From Sporosarcina luteola (GTDB taxonomy: Bacteria > Bacillota > Bacilli > Bacillales_A > Planococcaceae), in assembly GCF_023715535.1 (NCBI RefSeq), contig NZ_JAMBOI010000002.1, positions 496,001 to 560,000 of the forward strand: DNA of 64,000 bases, in the 5' to 3' direction. The translations under genes and the position numbers were made by a program. The notes below the pieces were generated by a model that was not told the origin of the DNA, ran no database searches, and saw only the letters and a list, made by a program, of their open reading frames with translations. Shown one piece after another: positions 28,001-36,423 of this stretch. Each line of letters begins with the position of its first letter. The first letter of the stretch is position 1.

Positions 28001-28123
28001 GTTCAACTCGGGAATGAGTGTCACTGGAATTTTGAAAAAGGAAACTGCCCCTAGGATGATGACTAAAAACATTGTCACAATCGTAAAGACAGGCCGTTTT
28101 ATGGAAAAGTTACTGATTTTCAT
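25058..28123 (-). CDS. RND-family efflux permease (SwrC/AcrB-like)
   Basis: A 1021-residue inner-membrane exporter. It has a first span at ~10-30, two large extracytoplasmic loops (~35-330 and ~555-845), and 12 spans in two blocks. Span 4 has LGALALGIGMLVDNSIVVIENIER, with the conserved proton-relay Asp, and the repeat half ends in GIVVNNGIVLVDYINQ. In Bacillus the relative SwrC (YerP) exports surfactin-like lipids and supports swarming. No membrane-fusion protein gene is beside it, as for SwrC. Start is the ATG at 28123 (MKISNFSIKRP) with AAAGGG 8 bases upstream; the in-frame GTG at 28129 is too close to it. Confidence 0.92.
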   Translation of the reverse strand: MKISNFSIKRPVFTIVTMFLVIILGAVSFFKIPVTLIPELNPPVAVVVTNYPGASSTEVSEKLTKPLEASLSTAPGLKSMQSSSQEGANFILLMFDWATKIDDVQLDIMQRIDQVPVPEGANAPRFMKFDPAQFPVLQLSLRTNSEEADIRDIAERLETELRRTKGVASVTVTGKLVEEVQVILDQKKLENFGLVQSDIVQAIQANNVSMPGEPIETNGGKQLTTRIISSLTTITDIREVTVGINPMTGGKVKVKDIADVAMLEAKATSETRANDQQAVLMSVLQESGANTATVSTAFKNALDRLLAQEEYKGVEADVLFDQGDYVKLAVGNIGQSLLLGGLFAMIVLFLFLRGIKSPIIIGIAIPYSVIVTFVLMFFADFSLNIMTLGALALGIGMLVDNSIVVIENIERHIAMGKDRTEAARDGAKEISGAITASTLTTLAVFVPVIFISGLIGQIFTEFALTISFSLFASLVVALTVVPMLASRMLTKPKKNIEARRRRSKTLNRFERSVKWSLRHRTLVLIMTLALLVVSGFGLFKVGTEFLPPTDEGFFSISIKMPNGASLSSTNDVVRKIETRLKEEKDIAVYVSLIGGTQQSMAQGGSESDRAEMYVKLAPLEERNRSVFEFVDDVQPDVLDLIGEDANVSFEMQTAAGSSPNTLSFTLKDTNEARLNEAVAKLDEELRKMDSVLEISNNLQDTVEEIHIEVDREKASDLGLAPYQIAQTVNSITRGQAASQFVDKKENVVSVIVQYDEKYRNSIDKLKQIKLRAPSGAFIPLKDVASISIAEGPVSIQRVDQAHSVSFNVKYESSLSLGDMTDKVNGIVKEIDLPEETEMSYGGDRELFESAIDDMLMAIVLAVVLVYIVMAAQFESFKYPFVIMFSVPLMVIGVALGLFATNTPISVTAVIGILVLVGIVVNNGIVLVDYINQRKEAGMSSYDAINASVRDRVRPILMTALTTILGLLPLALGIGEGTEMNQPMGIAVIGGLISSTFLTLYIVPIIYSLFDRQTRKRAVEIE

Positions 28124-28225
28124 TTGCACATCCCTTTCGTCTGCAAAGCGCTTACTACTATCATATTGAAAGATGACAGTAACATCAATCGTGAACTAAA
28201 TAATCCGCGGGTAAACATAATCGGA

Positions 28226-28345
28226 AATTTTATCGATCATTTCCGGGGAGTTATCGATCAATTCCGGGGATATATCGATCATTTCGGAGGAGATATCGAT
28301 CATTTCCCGGAAGTTATCGATCATTTCCCAAGTTTTATCGTCATT
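28226..28345. repeat. Tandem array of ~21-bp units (TATCGATCATTTCC core)
   Basis: Five to six degenerate copies of a unit like TTATCGATCATTTCCGGGGAG follow each other at 21-base steps, then fade at TTTATCGTCATTTCG. The core ATCGATCA is kept and the GGGGA/CCCGGA half varies. There are no spacers, so it is not CRISPR. It lies about 100 bases upstream of the RND exporter and past the prfC terminator; the whole 28124-28428 gap contains nothing else that I can support as a gene. Confidence 0.9.
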
Positions 28346-28384
28346 TCGTGACCTTTGACCCGCTCAAAAACAGTGCATCGAACA

Positions 28385-28418
28385 ATAGAAAAACCGGAGA
28401 GACCAAGTCCCCCGGCTT
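28385..28418 (-). terminator. Terminator after prfC
   Basis: On the minus strand CCGGGGGAC pairs with GTCTCTCCGG (with GU pairs) and TTTTT follows, beginning about 12 bases past the prfC stop. Confidence 0.75.
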
Positions 28419-28428
28419 AACTAATAAA

Positions 28429-30003
28429 TTATAGCAAACTGTACAGTCGGATGTCCGGGAATTTATCACCGAACCAACGAAGTGCAAATTCATTTTCAAA
28501 TAAGAAGACCAAATTATCATAACGATCCTTCACGAGCATGGAACGTTGCCCCGTCATCGACTCTTTCACATCGCTTTCATTTTCAATCCAGCGAGCGACC
28601 TTGGAGCCGATATGCTCCATGTGGACATCAACATTGTATTCGTTTTTCATACGATGCTCGAATACTTCGAATTGAAGTTGACCGACGGCGCCCAATAAAA
28701 CTTCTTCTGTATGCAATGTTTTGTAATATTGGATTGCGCCTTCTTGGACCAACTGAAGGATTCCCTTATGGAAATGCTTCGACTTCATGACGTTTTTCGC
28801 TGTGACACGAACGAACAGCTCAGGCGTGAACTGCGGCAGCGCTTCGAACAGGAAATTCGACTTCCCTCCGACAACAGTGTCGCCGATTTGGTAATTCCCC
28901 GTATCATACAAGCCGATGATGTCGCCTGCAACCGCCTCATTCACCGTTTCGCGGTCATCAGCCAGAAATTGTGTTGTCTGTGATAATTTAATCGTTTTTG
29001 AAATTCGTGGGACTGTGACCGACATTCCCCTTTCGAATCCGCCCGATACAATCCGGACAAAAGCGATGCGGTCACGGTGAGCTGGATTCATATTCGCCTG
29101 GATTTTAAAAATGAACCCTGAGAACTCCTCTGAATTCGGATCGATAAGCTGGTCGTCCTTCGTTTTCCTCGGCTGAGGAGGTGGTGCAAACTGAAGGAAT
29201 GTCTCCAAAAATGTCTGCACTCCGAAATTCGTCAAGGCACTTCCGAAAAACACGGGTGTTAACTCCCCCTTGGCGACCCTTTCCACGTCGAACTCATTGC
29301 CGGCTTCATTCAAAAGCAGAACGTCTTCAAGCGCCTGCTTGTAATAAGAAGTTTCCGTCATCGGATGCTCGACTGCCAGCTCCCCTTCTTCATTCAAAGG
29401 AAGGAAATGGCTATCCCCTTCGACACGTGCCTGCTCTATACGATTGTTGTATCGGTCATAAACACCGATAAACTCCTTGCCCATGCCGATCGGGTAATTC
29501 ATCGCGTATGATTCGATTTCGAGTACCTCTTCCAACTCTTCCATCAGTTCGAGAGGCTCTTTCCCTTGGCGGTCCATTTTGTTCATGAACGTGAAGATTG
29601 GAATGCCTCTCATCCGGCATACTTTAAACAGTTTAATCGTCTGAGGTTCGATTCCTTTTGCCGAATCGACCATCATGACAGCGGCATCGACCGCCATTAA
29701 TGTTCGGTATGTGTCTTCACTAAAGTCTTCGTGTCCAGGTGTATCGAGAATATTGACACGCTTGCCGTCGTAATCGAATTGCAGCACGGAAGAAGTTACT
29801 GAAATTCCACGTTGCTTTTCAATTTCCATCCAGTCTGATGTTGCATATTTTCCTGTTTTCTTTCCTTTTACGGTACCTGCGTCACGGATGGCACCGCCGA
29901 AATAGAGCAGTTTTTCCGTCATCGTCGTTTTCCCGGCATCCGGGTGGGAAATGATTGCAAACGTGCGCCGTGATGCAATCTCTTCATGTATAGGTTTTTC
30001 CAT
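28429..30003 (-). CDS. prfC: Peptide chain release factor 3 (RF3)
   Basis: A 524-residue translational GTPase of full RF3 length. G1 is [15 protein letters not shown] (~18-32), then the switch [11 protein letters not shown]3 [12 protein letters not shown], and G4 NKMDR. The [25 protein letters not shown] part and the C-terminal domain ([17 protein letters not shown]) separate RF3 from EF-G. RF3 recycles RF1/RF2 from the ribosome after termination. AAGGAG precedes the ATG at 30003. Monocistronic with its own terminator. Confidence 0.95.
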   Translation of the reverse strand: MEKPIHEEIASRRTFAIISHPDAGKTTMTEKLLYFGGAIRDAGTVKGKKTGKYATSDWMEIEKQRGISVTSSVLQFDYDGKRVNILDTPGHEDFSEDTYRTLMAVDAAVMMVDSAKGIEPQTIKLFKVCRMRGIPIFTFMNKMDRQGKEPLELMEELEEVLEIESYAMNYPIGMGKEFIGVYDRYNNRIEQARVEGDSHFLPLNEEGELAVEHPMTETSYYKQALEDVLLLNEAGNEFDVERVAKGELTPVFFGSALTNFGVQTFLETFLQFAPPPQPRKTKDDQLIDPNSEEFSGFIFKIQANMNPAHRDRIAFVRIVSGGFERGMSVTVPRISKTIKLSQTTQFLADDRETVNEAVAGDIIGLYDTGNYQIGDTVVGGKSNFLFEALPQFTPELFVRVTAKNVMKSKHFHKGILQLVQEGAIQYYKTLHTEEVLLGAVGQLQFEVFEHRMKNEYNVDVHMEHIGSKVARWIENESDVKESMTGQRSMLVKDRYDNLVFLFENEFALRWFGDKFPDIRLYSLL

Positions 30004-30099
30004 TTTGTCTGAACTCCTTCTTTTCCACTTTTCTAAGCATAGACAGATTGCAAGTCATTTTCAACAATTTTTTCTCCATAGCGCAAAGTCTTTTACTAA

Positions 30100-30131
30100 A
30101 AGGAAAAGAGCTATCTCAATTGACAGCTCTT
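30100..30131 (-). terminator. Terminator after the MurE-type ligase gene
   Basis: On the minus strand AAGAGCTGTC-aatt-GAGATAGCTCTT followed by TTCCTTTT; the stem is 7 bp plus inner pairs and starts 8 bases past the stop. Confidence 0.75.
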
Positions 30132-30138
30132 CATCTTC

Positions 30139-31629
30139 CTATTTCTCTATATAACCTCTGCCGAACTTCTTCTCCGCCTCATCCAATGCGATCTCTGCAT
30201 CGGAATGGGGAAGTTTTTCTCTGCCGACAATTTGATAGTCCTCATGCCCTTTTCCGGCAAAGATGATAATATCCCCTTTTTCAGCGACCGAGATAGCATG
30301 CCTGACTGCTTCCTCACGATCGCCGATGCACGCGTATTGATCGTGTTGCATGCCCGCTTCTAGCTCTGACAAGATTGTTTCATAAGCTTCATCACGCGGA
30401 TCATCCGTTGTCAGCACGACATAGTCAGCGATCGATGCCTTCTCAGCCATGATCGGACGTTTAATCCGATCCCTGTTGCCGCCTGTCCCGATGACGAATA
30501 TCAATTTGCTCCCAGCATCTTTATAAGGAAGCACTGCTTGAATCGCCTTCTCGATTGCATCGGGGGAGTGTGCGTAATCGACATAAATGGTCAACGGCAA
30601 CTCCGTATCGACTTTCTCCATCCTGCCTTTTGCAGAAGGAATAACTGCAAGCCCTTCGAGGATCACATCCATCTCAAGGCCCTTTGCATATAAGGCTGCA
30701 ATAACTGCTAGAGCATTATAAACATTGAATTCTCCAATGAGCGCCATCGTGACGTCGAAGCCTCCAACCGGCGAATCCAAGTGGAATGAAGTGCTGTCGA
30801 CTGTCATCTTGACGTCCGTTGCACGGAAATCCGCATCATTGTAAAGTCCGTACGTAAATACGGGGAATGAGGTCATTTCCTTCATTCGCTCTCCCCAAGG
30901 GTCATCCACATTGACAACGCCACACTTCGACTGCGCAAGATCTTGTCCAAGCTGCGCAAATAAAAGCCCTTTTGCATTTCCGTAATTCTCCATCGTTCCA
31001 TGGAAATCCAAATGGTCATGCGATAAATTTGTGAAAATCGCAATATCAAATTCGGTGCCCGCCAGTCTTCCTTCGACAAGTCCATGAGACGAAACTTCCA
31101 TCGTCATCGTGGAACATCCTGCATCAGCCGCTTGCTTGATCATTTGCTGTGTCGTCAGCACATCCGCTGTCGTATTTTCAGTTTCAAATAAAATACCGTC
31201 CAAATTGAAGCCGATTGTACCTGTTACTGCAGATTTTTCACCAGCATATTGCAATACGGAATGGAGCATATTGCCGATGCTCGTTTTGCCGTTCGTTCCC
31301 GTCACGCCGACCATCGTCATCCGCTTGGAAGGATAGTTCAAGAAGCGGGGTGCAAGCAAAGAGATCGCTCTTGACGTGTCTTCCACATAGACGACTGCCA
31401 CTTTGTCCAAATCGGCTTCGACAGGACTGGACGCCACGACCACTCTTGCCCCATTGTCAATCGCTTTGTGAACGAATGCATGTCCATCCACAGTGAACCC
31501 TTTTATACAGACAAATACACCCCCCGCATTGACGGAACGTGAATCGACTGCAATATCCGTTACTATATCGGGTAAAACCCCTTCTACTCTCTTGATCGGC
31601 AAACTTGAAAATAAATAATGGGTCTCCAT
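30139..31629 (-). CDS. murE: UDP-N-acetylmuramoyl-tripeptide synthetase (MurE-type ligase)
   Basis: A 496-residue Mur ligase: an N-terminal uridine-binding domain (DIAVDSRSVNAGGVFVCIKG), the ATP loop VGVTGTNGKTS (~108-118), EVSSHGL, FTNLSHDHLDFHG, and the C-terminal domain with VDYAHSPDAIEK and TTDDPRDEAYETI. It adds the third amino acid to UDP-MurNAc-L-Ala-D-Glu in peptidoglycan synthesis. The motif at the third-residue pocket reads DDPR; Arg there usually marks the diaminopimelate type, while Planococcaceae often use lysine, so the amino acid added is uncertain. It lies outside the usual cell-division cluster, beside an M42 peptidase. Start at 31629 with AGGTGG 7 bases upstream. Confidence 0.87.
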   Translation of the reverse strand: METHYLFSSLPIKRVEGVLPDIVTDIAVDSRSVNAGGVFVCIKGFTVDGHAFVHKAIDNGARVVVASSPVEADLDKVAVVYVEDTSRAISLLAPRFLNYPSKRMTMVGVTGTNGKTSIGNMLHSVLQYAGEKSAVTGTIGFNLDGILFETENTTADVLTTQQMIKQAADAGCSTMTMEVSSHGLVEGRLAGTEFDIAIFTNLSHDHLDFHGTMENYGNAKGLLFAQLGQDLAQSKCGVVNVDDPWGERMKEMTSFPVFTYGLYNDADFRATDVKMTVDSTSFHLDSPVGGFDVTMALIGEFNVYNALAVIAALYAKGLEMDVILEGLAVIPSAKGRMEKVDTELPLTIYVDYAHSPDAIEKAIQAVLPYKDAGSKLIFVIGTGGNRDRIKRPIMAEKASIADYVVLTTDDPRDEAYETILSELEAGMQHDQYACIGDREEAVRHAISVAEKGDIIIFAGKGHEDYQIVGREKLPHSDAEIALDEAEKKFGRGYIEK

Positions 31630-31653
31630 ACCGAGTCCACCTTCCAACAATTA

Positions 31654-32703
31654 TTAGTTCATCATTTCGGATACTACATAAGCATGCAATAATTGTGCTG
31701 TCGCTTTCAAGGAGTCGACATGAGTCCTCTCCAGCGCATGGGAAGATTCAATTCCCGGACCGAACAGTGCATGTCTAACATCGAAGCCCGCTCGGATTGC
31801 AGCAGATGCATCCGATCCATAATAAGGGTAAATATCAAGCTTATACGGGACACTCCCTTTTTCACAAAGAGTCGTCAAGTGCCTCGTCAGCGCATAATGG
31901 TAAGGCCCGCTTGAATCTTTCGCACATATCGAAACAGTGTACTCATCGGAAGTTTGTCCATCTCCGATCGCTCCCATATCGACAGCAATATACTCCACGG
32001 TTTCGTTCGGGATATTTGAATTCCCGCCATAACCAATTTCTTCATTGTTCGAAATGTAGAAGTGAGTCGTATTCGGAAGTTCCGTTCCGTTTTCCTTCAA
32101 TGAACGAATCAATTCCAACAGAAGTGCAGTACTTGCTTTATCATCGAGATGTCTTGATTTGACAAAACCGGTTGGCGTCACTTCAAATCTCGGATCGAAT
32201 GAAACAAAATCTCCCACTTCAATGCCAAGCGCCCTCGTTTCGGCGGCATTCGTCACTTTCTCATCGATCCGCACTTCGATATTGTCGGCATTTCTTTCTG
32301 CACTTCCTGAATTACGGTAGACATGGACTGTCGTCTGACGCATCAAAATCGTCCCGCGGACTTCTTTGCCGGAGGCAGTATGTATATGGCAATACTCACC
32401 TTCCACCGCATTCCAGTTAAACCCGCCAATCATAGTCAATTTCAGCCTGCCATTGCTTTTGATTTCCTTCACCATCGCTCCAAGCGTATCCGTATGGGCG
32501 GTCAACAGCCGGTGGCGTGAATCGTCCTTCCCTTCCAAAGTTGCGATAACAGCCCCTTTATTCGTCCGTGTAAACGGGACTCCGATCTCCCCAAGTTCGT
32601 CAATGATGACTTGCATTACTCTTTCAGTGAAGCCAGACGGACTTGGTGTTTCCACCAGTCTTTTCAATAACTCAATTGTTCTTGACTCATTAAATTGATG
32701 CAT
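31654..32703 (-). CDS. M42-family metallo-aminopeptidase
   Basis: A 349-residue enzyme with the dinuclear-zinc pattern of M42 peptidases: TAHTDTLGAM (His and Asp), HLDDKASTALLLELI (Asp ligand), SNNEEIGYGG (catalytic and ligand Glu) and AVDMGAIGDGQTSDEYTVS. Such glutamyl/leucyl aminopeptidases trim peptides in the cytoplasm and form 12-subunit cages. The stop is 24 bases before the MurE-type start, so the two genes may be cotranscribed. GAGGG precedes the ATG at 32703. Confidence 0.9.
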   Translation of the reverse strand: MHQFNESRTIELLKRLVETPSPSGFTERVMQVIIDELGEIGVPFTRTNKGAVIATLEGKDDSRHRLLTAHTDTLGAMVKEIKSNGRLKLTMIGGFNWNAVEGEYCHIHTASGKEVRGTILMRQTTVHVYRNSGSAERNADNIEVRIDEKVTNAAETRALGIEVGDFVSFDPRFEVTPTGFVKSRHLDDKASTALLLELIRSLKENGTELPNTTHFYISNNEEIGYGGNSNIPNETVEYIAVDMGAIGDGQTSDEYTVSICAKDSSGPYHYALTRHLTTLCEKGSVPYKLDIYPYYGSDASAAIRAGFDVRHALFGPGIESSHALERTHVDSLKATAQLLHAYVVSEMMN

Positions 32704-32737
32704 CTCTCATCCCTCATTTCTTTTTCTGAAACTTCTG

Positions 32738-32766
32738 TTTCCAATATAAAACAAATGTTGTATGAT
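32738..32766 (+). promoter_or_regulatory. Promoter of the membrane histidine kinase
   Basis: TTTCCA (-35), 17 bases, then TATGAT (-10), giving a predicted start near 32773 and a leader of about 27 bases with GAGGTG before the ATG at 32800. Confidence 0.55.
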
Positions 32767-32799
32767 ACTTATAATACTACTACTTTCCGAGGTGCATCA

Positions 32800-34410
32800 A
32801 TGGAAAACGGTCACTCCCTTCAATCTAAAAATAAATGTCTCATCATTTCTTTCGGTTTAATCGTTCTCCTTCAACTAATCGCATCACCTTTTTTTGACCA
32901 ACCGTTATATGTATTGCCTATTGCAGCTTGTGCTCTATTCAACCTCAGCCTTTTTGGTTTTCTGCATTTTGGAAATCCGAACCAAAAAATAATTAGTTGG
33001 CTAATCATTGTCGGAAGCAATTTTTACATTCTTTCCTTGCTGTTTGTCAACGCAGACTTTCCCTATCTGTTCTTTTTGTTTTTCCCTATTATTATATCTC
33101 TCATCTTTAGCGACAAATACTTACTCATCGCCATGCTGGTTTTAACTGCTGTCGAATTAATCGTATTATTGAGGATTCTAGGCCCATACTTCTACCCAGT
33201 TAGAGATGCAAAAATAATAATCCACTTCAGTTTCTTATTCATTCTCGTCATGGTGCTACTCTTCTTCATTACAGTGAAAATCGGTCCGCAAATGAAAAAG
33301 CTGCTCATTGAAAAAGAAGTGATGAGTATGACTCTTTCCTCGAAGGACGGTTACTTGGATTTGTTTTTCGAACATGCGCAAGATGCGATTGCAGTGTTCA
33401 GTCTTGATCAAAAGCTGCTTGCCGTCAATCCCGCATTTGAAGAGGTATACGGGTGGAAAAGAGAGGAGTGCATCGGCAAGTCCATTCAGTTGACACCCCC
33501 ATCGGAATTCGTAGGAAAGGCAGAGCGCCAGCGATATCTACTGCAAGGAAGGAGCTTTACAAACATCCGGTCAAAAGAGCTTCGCAAGAACGGAACTGTA
33601 TTTGAAGCAGAAACGACCATGGCACCAATCTATGATAAAAATAAGGAAATCGTAGCATTATCCCTGATCACTCGTGATATAACGGAAAAAATTCAAGCAG
33701 AGCGCCTGAAGATTGAAGCGATTAAACTGAATGCAATTGGTGAAATTGCTGCGACTGTCGCCCATGAAGTACGGAACCCGATGACTTCAGTAAATGGATT
33801 TGTCCAATTGATGAATGAAGATCCCGATAATCCTTATCGAACGTATACGGAAATAATGGAAAATGAAATTGAAAGGATCAATTTAATCGCGAATGAATTC
33901 TTGATTTTATCCAAACCTAATATTAAGCAACGGAAGGAAATTGACGTAGAAAATGCGATTATAGGAGTGATTGACCTTTTTGCAGAGGAGCTGAAAATGC
34001 GCCAAATTAATTGCTCGCTGTTTTTAGCGGAGTATCCGTCAACTGTTTTCGGGAATGAAGAAAGTTTAAAACAGGTATTCATCAATCTCATGAAAAATTC
34101 TCTGGAGGCAGTACAGGATGGTGGTACCATCTCATTTTATAATTCAATTGTTAATCATACTATTTCCATTACATTGACCGATAACGGCCATGGGATGGAT
34201 CAGGAGACGTTCAAACAATTGTTTATACCGTTCTTTACGACGAAGGACGGAGCTACGGGACTTGGGCTCGTTATTACGAAAAAAATAGTGTTGGATCATG
34301 GCGGGAAAATTGATTTCAATGAACTTCGAAAAAAGGGCACTGAATTGACCGTGACTTTTCCCATTTATTCACTTAATAAAAGTATAGGGCTTGCTACGCT
34401 TGCGGAGTAA
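32800..34410 (+). CDS. Membrane PAS sensor histidine kinase (KinB-like)
   Basis: A 536-residue kinase. About six membrane spans occupy ~12-160, a PAS domain ~185-300 (AIAVFSLDQKLLAVNPAFEEVYGWKR is its core), the phospho-acceptor is His322 (IAATVAHEVRNPMTSVNGF), and the ATPase has LMKNSLEAVQDGG, DNGHGM and GLGLVITKKIVLDHGG. The membrane array plus PAS plan is like KinB-type sporulation kinases; no response regulator is adjacent, which fits an orphan kinase feeding Spo0A (inference). The start at 32800 has GAGGTG 6 bases upstream; the reading from 32695 would overlap the divergent peptidase start. Confidence 0.9.
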   Translation: MENGHSLQSKNKCLIISFGLIVLLQLIASPFFDQPLYVLPIAACALFNLSLFGFLHFGNPNQKIISWLIIVGSNFYILSLLFVNADFPYLFFLFFPIIISLIFSDKYLLIAMLVLTAVELIVLLRILGPYFYPVRDAKIIIHFSFLFILVMVLLFFITVKIGPQMKKLLIEKEVMSMTLSSKDGYLDLFFEHAQDAIAVFSLDQKLLAVNPAFEEVYGWKREECIGKSIQLTPPSEFVGKAERQRYLLQGRSFTNIRSKELRKNGTVFEAETTMAPIYDKNKEIVALSLITRDITEKIQAERLKIEAIKLNAIGEIAATVAHEVRNPMTSVNGFVQLMNEDPDNPYRTYTEIMENEIERINLIANEFLILSKPNIKQRKEIDVENAIIGVIDLFAEELKMRQINCSLFLAEYPSTVFGNEESLKQVFINLMKNSLEAVQDGGTISFYNSIVNHTISITLTDNGHGMDQETFKQLFIPFFTTKDGATGLGLVITKKIVLDHGGKIDFNELRKKGTELTVTFPIYSLNKSIGLATLAE

Positions 34411-34437
34411 TAACCCGTATTTTCACCATACTGAAAA

Positions 34438-34475
34438 CGTGCGAAGGAAAAGCCTGTACATTCCTTCGCACGTTG
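34438..34475. terminator. Bidirectional terminator
   Basis: ACGTGCGAAGGAA and TTCCTTCGCACGT form a perfect 13-bp stem between the convergent kinase and aldehyde dehydrogenase genes; TGCTTTCT follows on + and TTTTCAGT on -. Confidence 0.85.
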
Positions 34476-34485
34476 CTTTCTAGTA

Positions 34486-35871
34486 TTAGCGGAGTAGAGA
34501 CTTTACAATCGCTAGTTTTTTTCCATATGGCGGATATCCAAGTCGTACCGACACTTTTGTACTTTTCTTCAATATGGATTTCGAATGAGTGAATAGGTCA
34601 TAGCTTGCCTTTCCATGATAGGCATTCATGCCGGATGCACCGACTCCACCAAAAGGCAGATGGATATTGCCGACGTGGGAAATGGTATCGTTAATGCAGC
34701 CTCCGCCAAACGGAAGTTGTTCCAAGAAATAATCCTGCGCCTGTTCGTTCTCAGAGAAAAGATAGGCTGCTAAAGGTTTGGGTAGTTGGCGGATACGTTG
34801 AATAGCCTCCCCTAAATTCCGATAGGACAATATTGGAAGAACAGGACCAAATATTTCATCCTCCATCGCTGGCCCGTCCCATGAAACTCCATCCAATAGA
34901 GTCGGACTCACATATAGGTCATCTCGGTCAAATTTTCCACCAATGACGACATGGCTCTTTTCCTTATTGATTATTTCGGCTAGTCGATCAAAATGCTTTG
35001 CATTGACGATCCTTCCATAATCCTTACTTTTCGCGCTGTCTTCTCCATAGAAGTCGTGTATGCAGTTAATGAGTTCCTCTACTAGTTTCATCTTCACCGT
35101 TTCATGGACGAGAACATAGTCAGGGGCTACACAAGTTTGTCCGTTATTCACGAATTTGCCCCACACAATCCGTTCCGCAGCCCTCTTCAAGTTAGCAGTC
35201 TGATCAACGATAACAGGACTTTTCCCTCCCAACTCCAACGTGACCGGCGTCAAACGTTCCGCCGCTGCCTTCATGACAATCTTCCCGACAGCAGCACTGC
35301 CGGTGAAAAATATATAATCAAAAGGTGCATGGATCAGTGCGGAAGTTTCCTCGATACCGCCTTCGACGACTTGTACATAGTCTTGAGGAAAAATTCCCGT
35401 CAAGATGTCATTTATGATGTTAGCTGTATGGATAGTCGCTTCAGATGGTTTGACGACCGCACAGTTTCCTGCAGCAATAGCACCCACTAACGGATCCATG
35501 ATTAACTGAAAAGGGTAGTTGAAAGGTCCAATAATCAACACGGATCCATATGGTTCCCGAACGATAAAACTTTTTGCCGGTTGCAGATGTACTGGCGTCT
35601 TCACAGACTCAGGCTCCATCCATTCCTTCAAATGTTTCATCATGAATGAAATGCTAGATAATACGAATCCAACTTCCGTCACATACGATTCAAACTGGCT
35701 TTTCCCTAAGTCTTTCTGCAACGCTTCAAAAATCTCTTCTTCCTTTTGAACGATCGCTTTTTGTAAACGACCCAACATGCCTAACCTGAATTCCACATTT
35801 TTTGTAGCTCCGGAATCATAAAAGTTTCGCTGAAATGCGATTTTCGATTCGATATCTCGAGAAAATTCCAC
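34486..35871 (-). CDS. NAD(P)-dependent aldehyde dehydrogenase (class 3 type)
   Basis: A 461-residue enzyme. IGPFNYPFQLIMDPL binds the cofactor, FTGSAAVGKIVM is the Rossmann turn, VTLELGGKSPVIV carries the catalytic Glu and NNGQTCVAPDY the nucleophile Cys. The short length and lack of an N-terminal extension fit class 3 or fatty-aldehyde dehydrogenases such as B. subtilis YwdH. It oxidises aldehydes to acids. Start is the GTG at 35871 with AGGAG about 12 bases and GCGGGG about 5 bases upstream. Monocistronic. Confidence 0.9.
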   Translation of the reverse strand: MEFSRDIESKIAFQRNFYDSGATKNVEFRLGMLGRLQKAIVQKEEEIFEALQKDLGKSQFESYVTEVGFVLSSISFMMKHLKEWMEPESVKTPVHLQPAKSFIVREPYGSVLIIGPFNYPFQLIMDPLVGAIAAGNCAVVKPSEATIHTANIINDILTGIFPQDYVQVVEGGIEETSALIHAPFDYIFFTGSAAVGKIVMKAAAERLTPVTLELGGKSPVIVDQTANLKRAAERIVWGKFVNNGQTCVAPDYVLVHETVKMKLVEELINCIHDFYGEDSAKSKDYGRIVNAKHFDRLAEIINKEKSHVVIGGKFDRDDLYVSPTLLDGVSWDGPAMEDEIFGPVLPILSYRNLGEAIQRIRQLPKPLAAYLFSENEQAQDYFLEQLPFGGGCINDTISHVGNIHLPFGGVGASGMNAYHGKASYDLFTHSKSILKKSTKVSVRLGYPPYGKKLAIVKSLLR

Positions 35872-36188
35872 AAATACCCCGCTCCTTCAACAAATCATAT
35901 TGTCAATATAGCAAAAGAACTGAATTCACTTCGTCAAATTCCGACCAATTACGCAGTTTGGGGAATTGAACGCCAACATATACTATGATTACTTAATTCA
36001 TTAATTTGCACCCGGAATTTGAGTGTAACAACCTATATCGCCAATGAAAAAAGGCTTGTTTATCCGATTGGCAAGCAATAGGTCTAATGATTCCTTTTCG
36101 GTAGTACGCGTTTCAGTCCCTCTCATTCACGGGTAAAGACATATCACATAGCCACAAACCAATACTGAATGAAACGGAGGAAATGAAC
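35872..36188. other. Intergenic gap between aldehyde dehydrogenase and a 52-residue ORF
   Basis: The gap separates divergent genes and must hold both promoters. I see only the GGAGG ribosome site of the downstream ORF and short, weak inverted repeats; no gene or clear promoter can be supported. Confidence 0.5.
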
Positions 36189-36347
36189 ATGACAACAACA
36201 GAAACTTGGTGGGAAACAATTTTTGAGGGGAATCTTTCATTAGGTCTCAACAAGGAGCGCGTCACAGACCTGGATAATGAAACTTTCCTCTACTTTGACC
36301 CAAAACATGAAATGGATCATGATACTAACCAAAACCATACACATTAA
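36189..36347 (+). CDS. Small acidic protein of unknown function, 52 residues
   Basis: An ORF with GGAGG 8 bases before the ATG and a good terminator 18 bases after the stop. The product begins MTTTETWWETIFEGNLSLGL and is acidic, with two adjacent Trp, no membrane span, and a His/Asp-rich end (HEMDHDTNQNHTH) that could bind metal. No family recognised. The in-frame ATG at 36183 is only 2 bases from the ribosome site. The signals on both sides support a real gene. Confidence 0.65.
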   Translation: MTTTETWWETIFEGNLSLGLNKERVTDLDNETFLYFDPKHEMDHDTNQNHTH

Positions 36348-36364
36348 TTAACACTAATTGACAT

Positions 36365-36391
36365 GCTTCCCGATTGACGGGAAGCTTTTTT
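36365..36391 (+). terminator. Terminator after the 52-residue ORF
   Basis: GCTTCCCG-attga-CGGGAAGC, a perfect 8-bp stem, followed by TTTTTT. Confidence 0.9.
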
Positions 36392-36423
36392 ATGCCCTGC
36401 TCCAGGTAAGTTTATGCTCCTTG

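Noticed and set aside
28226..28345. CRISPR array
   Set aside because: The copies are directly adjacent, with no spacers and no cas genes nearby; the same holds for 50391-50485.
28124..28351. Plus-strand ORF with IDHF heptads
   Set aside because: It is the translation of a 21-bp DNA repeat, begins inside the RND ribosome-site region and has no ribosome site of its own.
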